Origin: Owenia fusiformis
Taxonomy: Eukaryota > Annelida > Polychaeta > Sabellida > Oweniidae
DNA length: 60,000 nt
Assembly: GCA_903813345.2 (NCBI GenBank)
Contig: CAIIXF020000001.1
Coordinates: 3,040,001 to 3,100,000, forward strand
Direction: 5' to 3'
This document shows, one piece after another, positions 12,201 through 24,200 of the stretch. The position numbers and the translations under genes were made by a program. Position 1 is the stretch's first letter, and every line of letters starts with the position of its first letter. A model generated the notes under the pieces. The model was not told where the DNA came from. It saw nothing but the letters and a program-made list of their open reading frames with translations, and did not search any database.

Positions 12201-15200
12201 AATACAGTACACTGCAGTACAATACAATGCAGTGCAATAAAATGCAGTGTAATTCAAGACAATGCAATAAAATACTGTGCAATACAGTACAGTGCAATAT
12301 AATACAATGCAGTGCACTGCAATACAATACAGTGCAATATAATACAATGCAGTGCACTGCAATGCAATACAATATGGTGCAGTGCAATATATTGCAGTGC
12401 AATTCAAAACAATGCAGTGTAATACAATGCAGTGCAACACAATGTGGTACAGTGCAATACATTATAATGCAGTGCAATACAATACAATGCAGCGCAATAC
12501 AATGTAGTACACTGCAGTACAATACAATGCAGTGCAATAAAGTACAATGCAGTGCAATATAATATAATACAGTGCAATACAGTACAATATGATGCAATAG
12601 AATACAATGCAGTGCAATACAATACAATGCAGTGCAATACAATAAAATGCAGTACAATACAATACAATGATGTGCTATACAATACAATACAATGCAATGA
12701 AATGCAATTCAATGCTATGAATGTACACCTTCTACAGTCAAATAAACACAGATAAAATTGTAATAGTATGTTAGTGTATGGAGTTTGAAGTGGGTGGGAG
12801 ATACAATTACCAGTCTGCTGATTGATGACTTAATAACTTAGAAAAGATCTCCTAGCTTTTAACAGGTGGCACTTATGTCTACCTTATGTTCTTGAACAAT
12901 CTCGTCTAAGAATACAGACCCGTATCCTGGATTAACCTGGGGGAGTGGTTTTACCAAGGGGGAGATTTTGCCAAGAGGGGGGAGCTTTTTGACAGTTATG
13001 GCAAAAAAATCATGCGAAAAGTGCTAAGAATGGTGAAAAACTGCATGATTTTGAACGAATATTTGGCAAGGGGGAGGGGGGTGAGGCCCCCTGGCTACGG
13101 CCATGGAATACATATAGGAACTTTCCTTCTCCCAGAAGAAATGGTATACAGGTATTACATCAATCATTCTGGTATTTTGTATACGAAGGTCTGTAGTTAC
13201 TTTATTGAAAGATGGCAGTGTACACTGTGTACTACCATTTTGAGGTCAGTTTGACTTTATATTTCTGCGCACTATAATCTGTAATTCTCATAGATATCCT
13301 CTATAGAGGCATCACTGTGATCCAAAATTACAATTTCGCAGGTCAAGTCTGCAGTCTTTCGAAAAAAGTTGAATTCGTTGTGCTACCCTTTCTTGTTGGG
13401 CATTTATTAACAGAAAACTATAATTACATCGCGCCAGCATATACAAGCTTCAGCGCGATATTTTGAGTATGTTAATAAATAAAGTGCGCAGAAATCGATC
13501 TTACTGGGCCGCGGTGTGCGATATCACTCATAAACGATTTTTAATTGCGCACTGAATGAATTACAGGGGCGCGTTGTGCAAAGTGAATTAAATAAATAAA
13601 GTGCGCAGAAATATATCTGACTGGGCCGCGGTGTGTGATATCACTCCCATGTTAAAACTCCATTGAATTTTAAATTCTGCGGTATATCCCCTTTCGCTTT
13701 CCGTAATATTGTACTGTATTGCACTGTATTATATTATATTGCACTGCATTGTACTTTATTGCACTGCATTGTATTGTACTGCAGTGTACTACATTGTATT
13801 GCGCTGCATTGTATTGTATTGCACTGCATTATAATGTATTGCACTGTACCACATTGTGTTGCACTGCATTGTATTACACTGCATTGTTTTGAATTGCACT
13901 GCAATATATTGCACTGAACCATATTGTATTGCATTGCATTGCACTGCATTGTATTATATTGCACTGTATTGTATTGCACAGTATTGTATTGCATTGTCTT
14001 GAATTACACTGCATTTTATTACACTGCATTGTATTTATTGCACTGCATTGTATTGTACTGCAGTGTACTGTATTCTATTGCACAGCATTGTTTTGTATTG
14101 CACTGTATTGTATTGCATTGTATTGAATTGCACTGTATTGTATTTTATTGCACTGCTTTGCACTACATTTTATTGCACTGTATTGAACTGCGATGTATTG
14201 TATTGCACTGTATTGTATTGCACTGCACTAAACTGCGATGTATTGTATTACACTGTATTGTATTGCACTGCACTGTATTGAACTGCGATGTATTGTATTG
14301 CACTGCATTGTATTGCACTGTACCACATTGTATTGCACTGCATTGTATTGAAATGAACTACATTGTAACTGTATTGTATTTTATTGAACTGCATTGCACT
14401 ACATTGTATTGCACTGTATTGAACTGTGATGTATTGTATTGCACTGCATTGTGTTGCACTGTACCACATTGCATTGCACTGCATTGTATTGAAATGAATT
14501 ACATTGTAACTGTATTGTATTTTATTGCACTGCATTGCACTACATTGTATTGCACTGTATTGAACTGCGATGTATTGTATTGCACTGCATTGTATTGCAC
14601 TGTACCACATTGTGTTGCACTGTATTGTATTACACTGCATTGCTTTGTATTGCACAGTATTGTATTGCATTGTCTTGATTTACACTGCATTTTATTACAC
14701 TGCATTGTATTTTATTGCAGTGTAATGTATTGTATTGCACAGCATTGTATTGTATTGCACTGTGTTGCATTGTATTGAATTGCACTGTATTGTATATTAT
14801 TGCACTGCATTGCACTACATTGTATTGCACTGTATTGAACTGTGATGTATTGTATTGCACTGCATTGTATTGCACTGTGCCACATTGTATTGCACTGCAT
14901 TGTATTGAAATGAACTACATTGTAACTGCATTGTATTCTATTGCACTGCATTGCACTACATTGTATTGCACTGTATTGAACTGCGATGTATTGCACTGCA
15001 TTGTATTGCACTGTACCACATTGTATTGCACTGCATTGTATTGAAATGAACTACATTGTATTGCACTGCATGGCATTGTTTTGCACTGTATTGCATTGCA
15101 CTGCATTGTATTGCATTATATTGCACTGTATTGTATTACATCGTATTGCACTGCATTTTATTGTATTATATTGCACTAGATTGTATTGTATCATATTGCA

Positions 15201-18200
15201 CTGCATTTTTTGCATCATATAACACTGCTTTGTATTGCATCATATTACACTACATTGTATTGCATCATATTGCACTGCATTGTATTGCATCATATTGCTC
15301 TGCATTGTATTGCATCATATTGCACCGCATTGTATTACATCATATTGCACCACATTGTATTGCATCATATTGCACTGCATTGTATAACATCATATTGCAC
15401 TGCATTGTATTGCTACGGAAAGCGAAAAGGGGATATACCGCAGAATTTAAAATTCAATGGAGTTTTAACATGGGAGTGATATCACACACCGCGGCCCAGT
15501 CAGATATATTTCTGCGCACTTTATTTATTTCATTCACTTTGCACAACGCGCCCCCTGTAATTCATTCAGTGCGCAATTAAAAATTGTTTATGAGTGATAT
15601 CGCACACCGCGGCCCAGTAAGATCGAGCTGCGCACTTTATTTATTAACACACTCAAAATATCGCGCTGAAGCTTGTATATGCTGGCGCGATGTAATTATA
15701 GTTTTCTGTTGATAAATGCCCAACAAGAAACGGTAGCACAACGAATTCAACTTTTTTCGAAAGACTGCAGACTTGACCTGCGAAATTGTAATTTTGGATC
15801 ACAGTGATGCCTCTAGAGAGGATATCTATGAGAATTACAGATTATAGTGCGCAGAATTATAAAGTCAAACTGACCTCAAAATGGTAGTACACAGTGTACA
15901 CTGCCATCTTTCAATAAAGTAACTACAGACCTTCGTATACAAAATACCAGAATGATTGATGTAATACCTGTATACCATTTCTTCTGGGAGAAGGAAAGTT
16001 CCTATATGTATTCCATGGCCGTAGCCAGGGGGCCTCACCCCCTCCCCCTTGCCAAATATTCGTTCAAAATCATGCAGTTTTTCACCATTCTTAGTAGCAC
16101 TTTTCGCATGATTTTTTTGCCATAACTGTCAAAAAGCTCCCCCCTCTTGGCCAAATCTCCCCCTTGGTAAAACCACTCCCCCAGGTTAATCCAGGATACG
16201 GGTCTGTATTCTTAGACGAGATTGTTCAAGAACATAAGGTAGACATAAGTGCCACCTGTTAAAAGCTAGGAGATCTTTTCTAAGTTATTAAGTCATCAAT
16301 CAGCAGACTGGTAATTGTATCCCCCACCCACTTCAAACTCCATACACTAACATACTATTACAATTTTATCTGTGTTTATTTGACTGTGGAAGGTGTACAT
16401 TCATAGCATTGAATTGCATTTCATTGCATTGTATTGTATTGTATAGCACATCATTGTATTGTATTGTACTGCATTTTATTGTATTGCACTGCATTGTATT
16501 CTATTGCACTGCATTGTATTCTATTGCATTATATTGTACTGTATTGCACTGTATTATATTATATTGCACTGCATTGTACTTTATTGCACTGCATTGTATT
16601 GTACTGCAGTGTACTACATTGTATTGCGCTGCATTGTATTGTATTGCACTGCATTATAATGTATTGCACTGTACCACATTGTGTTGCACTGCATTGTATT
16701 ACACTGCATTGTTTTGAATTGCACTGCAATATATTGCACTGCACCATATTGTATTGCACAGTATTGTATTGCATTGTCTTGAATTACACTGCATTTTATT
16801 ACACTGCATTGTATTTTATTGCACTGCATTGTATTGTACTGCAGTGTACTGTATTCTTTTGCACAGCATTGTTTTGTATTGCACTGTATTGTATTGCATT
16901 GTATTGAATTGCACTGTATTGTATTTTATTGCACTGCATTGCACTACATTGTATTGCACTGTATTGAACTGCGATGTATTGTATTGCACTGTATTGTATT
17001 GCACTGCACTGTATTGAACTGCGATGTATTGTATTGCACTGCATTGTATTGCACTGTACCACATTGTATTACACTGCATTGTATTGAAATGAACTACATT
17101 GTAACTGTATTGTATTTTATTGCACTGCATTGCACTACATTTTATTGCACTGTATTGAACTGCGATGTATTGTATTGCACTGCATTATATTGCACTGTAC
17201 CACATTGTGTTGCACTGTATTGTATTACTCTGCATTGCTTTGTATTGCACAGCAATATATTGCACTGCACCATATTGTATTGCACTGCATTGCAATGCAC
17301 TGCATTGTATTATATTGCATTGTATTGTATTGCACAGTATTGTATTGCATTGTCTTGATTTACACTGCATTTTACACTGCATTGTATTTTACTGCAGTGT
17401 AATGTATTGTATTGCACAGCATTGTATTGTATTGCACTGTGTTGTATTGCATTGTATTGAATTGCACTGTATTGTATTTTATTGCACTGCATTGCACTAC
17501 ATTGTATTGCACTGTATTGAACTGCGATGTATTGTATTGCACTACATTGTATTGCACTGTACCACATTGTATTGCACTGCATTGTATTGAAATGAACTAC
17601 ATTGTATTGCACTGCACGGCATTGTTTTGCACTGTATTGCATTGCACTGCATTGTATTGCATTATATTGCACTGTATTGTATTGCATCGTATTGCACTGC
17701 ATTTTATTGTATTATATTGCACTACATTGTATTGTATCATATTGCACTGCATTTTTTGCATCATATAACACTGCTTTGTATTGCATCATATTACACTACA
17801 TTGTATTGCATCATATTGTATTGCATCATATTGCTCTGCATTGTATTGCATCATATTGCACCGCATTGTATTACATCATATTGCACCACATTGTATTGCA
17901 TCATATTGCACTGCATTGTATAACATCATATTGCACTGCATTGTATTGCATCATATTCCGTATTTACCATTTCGTTACAGTTTTATTACATAAAATGTTA
18001 TTTATAAGATTATAATTTTCAAACATTGAAAATATTTTATACAATATCAATTAAAAAATATGAAATGGCCCAAAATAATATATTTTCAATATTTTAGATA
18101 TATTTCATATTTTAGAATCGAATCTGATAAAAGTGCGCATGTCCTGGATGTGCTGCGCGCTAGAATCGGGAAATCTCAAAGTTCTCCTCGTTAGAGCCAT

Positions 18201-21200
18201 CAATATTATCCAAAATTGTCATTTCGCTGGTTCACTCCGCAGTCTTTCGAAAAAAAATCAAATTCGTGGTGCCACGAATTTTTATTCGTTTTTTATTCAC
18301 AGATAATCATTTTTTCATCGCGCACTGAATGCCGGAATTTCTGCGCACTTTATTTTAATTAACTTTGGTCAACGCGGCCCCTGTAATTCATTCAGTGCGC
18401 GATGAAATCTATCTGACTGGGCCGCGGTGTGTGATATCACTCCCATGTTAAAACTCCATTCGATTTTGAATTATGCGCATGTCCCCTATAGCTTTCCGTA
18501 CTATACACCTGATAACTGGTACAAACGCTATTTAGGTCTCATCGCAGAGCTCCGTTATTGGAATTTTTGGCATGCGATTTTAAATTTCAAATTGTTAGTA
18601 CGCGCACAGGTTATTTACTTTTTCCATATATTTTACAAGTTGCTAATGATACTCCTAGGCTACTTTGTACACATTTTCAGTGAATTTGGTTCATCATTTT
18701 TTGGGACACCCGATATATGTGCAATAAATGTAACATTATTCGGGTTAGAGTATATTTAGTATTTTGTTCTCAGACTCGTGACATTTTACCGCAACATTAC
18801 ATGCATACGTTGTTTAAATCGTTCATTTCCTTACAAGGCTCAAAGGCGAAGATCACAGGTAGTCTCCGATTTGAGGATCTTCTGCCATTCTCCGCAGCGA
18901 CAAATTATTACAGATACCAGGGAAGGTTTTCCAACCCACCATGTTTTAATACCTTGTGGACGGTTTTCGCAGACACTGTTTTGATCTCAGAAAGACAGGT
19001 AACATTCAGTAAATTACATTTGTATAGTTCATGGTTATTTTACGGTTGACCACGAGATGCAATGGGTGTTATCTTGCCTAAATATGTACAGGGTGTCCCG
19101 AAAGTATGCTTCCCCCTAGGCAGACATATACTAATGTCTCCATAGTATGTGTCATTTATAATTTTAAAGCTCTTCCAATGTTACATTGATTTGCCAAGTA
19201 TCATGGTTCAACTCACACATGTTAAAAAGTAACAGGCATTTCAAAAGTGATAAAACCATGATACTTGGCAAATCAATGTAAGTTTGCAATTGTATGAGCT
19301 TTAAAATGATATATGACACATACTATGGGCCCATTGGTATATGTCTGCCTAGGGGGCATACTTTCGGGACCCCCTGTAGGTACTTAATTTATACATTTTG
19401 GAACTTCAAGATAATGGCTTCTTAACATGCGCAACAATTATAATCCCCTAAACAATAAATATTATACTTGCATCTGCTACTTGTAGCTGGAAGCATTCAA
19501 AGGTCTCAATGACATGGATGGAAATCCTTTGAAGGACGTTTTCAGACCAACCCAGGATCTTGGAGATCGTATTGTCAAGTCAAGCGTTCCACCTCAAATG
19601 GAATTTGTCCCTGGTTCTCCACCGAGGAAAGGTCGGTGTAAATCAATCTACCTATTAGTTTAAGACGTTTAATTTACGCAAAAATACTTCAAAAATATAA
19701 GGTTTAATAATTTTCTGTTTCATCATTACGAGGGGTGATCAATAAGTAATGGACGCTTTTTTACACAGATACTTTTTATGGACCAATCCCTTTGATTTTC
19801 TAACCAGTGATGCATCATTCACTTATCTATCAATTCTGAAGATTTGAAGACAAAATATATAATACATGTTGATCTATTCTTATTTCTGTGAAGGAGGTAC
19901 AGGTACCCCGGGACCGACATTTACGTCACATATTCAGTTTTTAGCCAGTTTGGCAAATTTCAGTTACATTTACACTTATTTTATATGCAACAAGTGTTGT
20001 GTTGTTTCAAACATTTTGCTGACTGGTTACACGTAAACAGTAAGTGATGTGATGTCAGAGTGTTGTATGGTCGGGGTTTCCAGGTCAATTTGAGGAAGCA
20101 TTGTGGAAGAAGGGGTTGGTGAGAGAAAGAACCCCCCACTCCATATGGACAATTCACCTGCCCACATATCTCAAAATGTTCAGAAAACAATATTCCTAGA
20201 CCTCAAAATTGAGCTCTTGGCCATTGCACCATATTGTCCAGATCTGCTCACATGTGACTTATTTATTTCTATACTACTTATTTCTATAGAGAAGGGACGC
20301 AGATTTATTGACATTGATGAAATAAAACAACCCGTGCAACTGCATCTTGCTACCATGTCAGAGAATGGATTCAGCCTTGTCTCACAATCTTGAGTTAAGA
20401 GGATGAAGAATTCTGTACATGTAGCACTTGATGGAACCTATGTAGAGGGCCCTGTAGAATGAATGTGACATGAGTACCACATAGTGATGATAAAATATTC
20501 AAAATCAACTATGGCATAACAAAATGGGGTAATTCATGACCATAATGGTTTGTTTTGTTCAGCCTGCATTCAACTGCGTTGCATGTTAAACAAGCTAAAA
20601 TAACTTCAGAATGTTTGACGTAAATGTCGGTCCCGGGGTACCTATACCTCCTTCACGGAAATAAAAATATATCAAAATATATTACATGTTTTGTTTTCAA
20701 ATCTTCAGAGTTGATAGATATTTGAATGATGTATCACTGGTAAGAAAATCAAAGGTATTGGTCTATAAAAAGCATCCGTGTAAAAAAGCGTCCATTACTT
20801 ATTGATCACCCCTCGTATTTATCCTCTGTATGACGTGTCCTTATTATATGTTTGTAATATCATCTGTTTTATCAATGAAGCCTGTGTTGATGTGTTTTTC
20901 GTCATTGACGAGAGTTGCTCTGTGTATGAAGACATGCAGAAAGTTAAAGATTTCATCAAGGATCTAGTTGATGGAATTATTGTTGGAGATGATGCAGTGT
21001 TAATGTCTCTCGTGAGGTATGTAACCGATTTTTATTATTATTAGATTTATTTTCCCTCCATTGATTGGAGATAATATAATAATTATATATTGCAGTATTA
21101 TTGGATGCGTATCAAAATTTAAACAACAATAGACAAAATAGAACTCTAATAAACACCAATAACATTATAAGTAGGATCTGAGAATTGATAAGAGTAGGTA

Positions 21201-24200
21201 TAATGCACAAAGATGAACATAAAAAGCTATGAAATACTTGGAACCGCATACATCTTCCCCAAGGTCGATGTTGCATGTCCAGGTGGTCATTCTTGCTACG
21301 TGTTAAAATATTCTATGCAATTCATACGAGCTATACATGATTTGACAAGATAAAAATTTTCCTTATGAAAATACACCTGTATTCTGAGATAACTGACGTT
21401 CCGTTGGTCACACACGGTGCTCATCACACACTCATCGTAGGGGGACGGCCTGTTTATATATAACTATTAACTTATACATAGCTATCCCAGGTAAATCTAA
21501 TTGACTCCAATCCGGGCGAGGTACATGTTCTGTATAATAGTGCTCACGCGTTTAAGTCCACTTTCGTTAATACAGTTGTCTCCCCCGAAGAGAGCTCGCA
21601 GTTTCATTGAATTTGACATTGCACTAATGTTTGGTACTCCATCTAGAATTGTATTTAATGTGCCCCTATTGTGCAGTCTACATTTTAAGACAAAGTGTTC
21701 AAGCGTTTCAATTTCCTCATAGCAGCTCTCACAAAACCTATCTCTCAACGGTATTCCCTCCCATTCGCCTGTGTTAATTCTTAAGCGGCCTTGTCCGACC
21801 ATTAAGCGTACCATTAAGCGTACCATTAAGTTACATCTTTTAATGAACCTTGAATCACTCCTAGCTATTGTCCACCATATACAGGGTTTCACACATTGGA
21901 TAACTTCCTTATAGAGTGTTAGTTCTTTATATGTGTTAACTTCGTGTCTCCAACCATCCAAATCGCAATTCCTTATCACATTCTGCACATGGCGTTTCCA
22001 TGTCAATTTTGATGGATTTGCACCATTGTCCAGTACTTGATATATCGATAGGGAGGTTAAGCTACACATTTTGAATAAAATTTTGAACGCTTTCACGTAC
22101 AAGTCTTCTTATAGCAATTAACCCCCTTATGGGTAAGCCGAATATCCCAAACTATAATAAATCAACCGATGAAAAAATGTCAAATCCTCTTTCCTCACCA
22201 TTCAGTAAGGAAATTCTTATAGAACATGCTGAAGAACAAAGTAAAAACTATTTCCAATCTCCTTAACATCGAGATTAAGCCGCCAAAATAGTCCTTAGAA
22301 AACAATTAACAAAGAAGGGTTTCGATCCACATTCCTCAACCTGCATTGTTTTAGCATCACTTAGACTAATCGTTGAATGTTTCTATATTCATAAATTATT
22401 ATACAAACAGTACATGCTTACCCCTACCCAAGCTTATAGAAATTGACTTGATTTACAGATACAGTGCTCCAGTGAATATGAACTTCTTCCACAGTATGAC
22501 GACCAGCAATGATGTTGTAAAGGGATTCATAGATACACAGCCATTAGGACAACAGAGCACTTGTAGAACGCATACCTCACAAGCTCTCAAGTTCAATTCA
22601 AATAGGTCAGTACACACGGTGACTATCCAGGCCCCGTATATCGCGAGCAAGTTCCCACTGACAAATAAAGATATAATGAGTTTCACTTACTAAAGCTTCA
22701 TAGATATTTTATATATCAATTTTATCATATCTCTCAAGGCCCCGATTCTAACATGAGTACAACATGTTAGAATATGATTATCAGAATCACGTGGTCTCTC
22801 GTGTCTTCAGCGCTTGTAAATTAGCCTTACTATTACTTTTTTTAATAAATGAATATTAATAACAGAATTTGGTGTAAAGTTCGGGTAATTTTCTTGTACT
22901 ACACATATTTCGTCACACGGTTGTTTTAGGTTCTTTGGTCTAGGCAAGTGGGACAACGAAACTGCAGAGCGTGACTTTGGAATTAGGAATATTGCCCCTG
23001 ATGTCATGATCATAATAACAGATGGAACCTCTATTCCGATGAAAGGTCGACCTTGTAAGCGTAACATATTTTTAATATTAAAAGGAGTTCCTTTTAACCC
23101 ATTTATCTTATAACTTAACTAATGTTAATAGAGCATAAAGAGTAATAATGCCAAGTTAACTTATGCTTCGAATTAATTTTCAATGAATAATATTAACTTC
23201 ATTCAAATAAGTGCAAATGCTTTCCTAGTCTACTTTTGCATTAACCTTTAAGCACAACCTAAATAAATAAAAGGGAAGATATATATACCCTCCATCTGTA
23301 AAGAAAAAAGGTGCAAGGTCCTTTATTAATCATATCTTTTTATTGTCCATTGTTAATGTTATACTAAACATCCAGAAGTATATGTACGTATACTTTGACC
23401 AAATGGGGAAAATTCCAAAGAATTCCGTTTATGTCGTGAAGAGTTAAAACGAATTGAATGGAACCACCCACAAAAGCATGAGTGTGACTTTTTACTATAA
23501 ATTGACGTCATAAATATGAGAAATGCGATAAAGAGCATTTTTCTCAAAAAGGGGATCTTATGCGACGTGAAATTAAATTGTAAGACTTCCACCAGTTATT
23601 CACAATATTTATACGATGTGTCTTTAAGAGTTTAGTGAAATAATAATTTTTATGATTGATGCACCGTTTTTTCTTTGAAGAGGGCACATGTATTGACAGT
23701 CGATAACTGGATAATATTGATGATGTCATCGACATTATATAAACTGTAATAACATTTTCATTGATCACTAGCCGCCTTGGCAGAGGCCGCCAAACTGAGG
23801 GCACGGGGAGTTGAGATTTACACCATCGGGCTGATAAATCAAAATGAACGTGATGGTTCAGTGGAACTGCGAGGCTTTACTGGGGGAAATGATGACCATG
23901 TCTTTGATATAAATGATGAAGGTTTAGCCGGACAATTTGCGGATATCATCAACTCTTACAAGACATGTACAGGCGACAAAGGTAAGGCATTTTCGACCCG
24001 ATTTTATAATTATTTTGTCCAAAAATTTAACACTTAAAGGGTGACGCATATCGTTTAGCAAATCGAACGCTCGTTTCTGGTGTTGCTCACCGTTTAGTAT
24101 AAAAGGCCCGATCCCGGAATAATACTCAAGGGTTCACAGGTTCGATGTCGTTGTGTCAACACCTCTAACTGTTATATAGCATAAGTATATTATAGATCGT

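Larger units (their letters stand above)
9733..18500. mobile_element. Composite satellite-bearing inverted-repeat transposon cluster in intron 6, 6-bp target duplication
   Basis: The outer boundaries are TACGGAAAGC at 9733 and GCTTTCCGTA ending at 18500, flanked by CTATAC at 9727-9732 and 18501-18506. Two related end modules alternate with satellite DNA. Module A is about 1 kb, at 9733, inverted ending at 13705, and at 15414. Module B is about 0.55-0.6 kb, at 10856 and inverted ending at 18500. A and B share their first roughly 100 bp closely and remain similar over about 400 bp, so they act as long imperfect inverted repeats. Both contain the motif GTGATATCACACACCGCGG and repeated GCGCAC/GTGCGC words. 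No transposase reading frame is present, so the family is non-autonomous here. I cannot assign a superfamily. Confidence 0.8.
6236..19631 (+). other. Carbonic-anhydrase-like region, exons 1-8, with altered active site
   Basis: The family landmarks appear in order: GWNYGSL (residues 16-22, a 21-bp microexon), WADNFPQCGEANQSPVNI (27-44), NGGLDGRY (92-99), GFHFRWGSDHT (103-113), PLELHIGSYSAKF (120-132), YRYQGRFSNPPC (204-215), ISERQ (229-233) and VFRPTQDLGDR (the family's N-x-R-P-x-Q element). Relative to human CA II numbering, ligands His94 and His119 are kept (H105, H124) but ligand His96 is Arg107. Proton shuttle His64 is Thr76, Glu106 is Asp111, Thr199 is Ser211 and Thr200 is Asn212. Glu117 is kept (E122). 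Cys34 and Cys215 sit where secreted carbonic anhydrases form a disulfide. Loss of one of three zinc ligands normally abolishes activity, as in carbonic-anhydrase-related proteins, so this is probably a pseudoenzyme. The missing ligand is read directly from the sequence; the loss of activity is inferred. Confidence 0.88.

Noticed and set aside
11414-12712. Long ORFs of up to 232 codons on both strands
   Set aside because: They are translations of the ATTGY satellite, overlap in several frames and both strands, and have no complexity beyond the repeat.
13663-18015. Many ORFs of 61-284 codons rich in Tyr/Cys/His or Gln/Asn
   Set aside because: Same satellite artefact; the stop-poor pentamer keeps frames open without selection.
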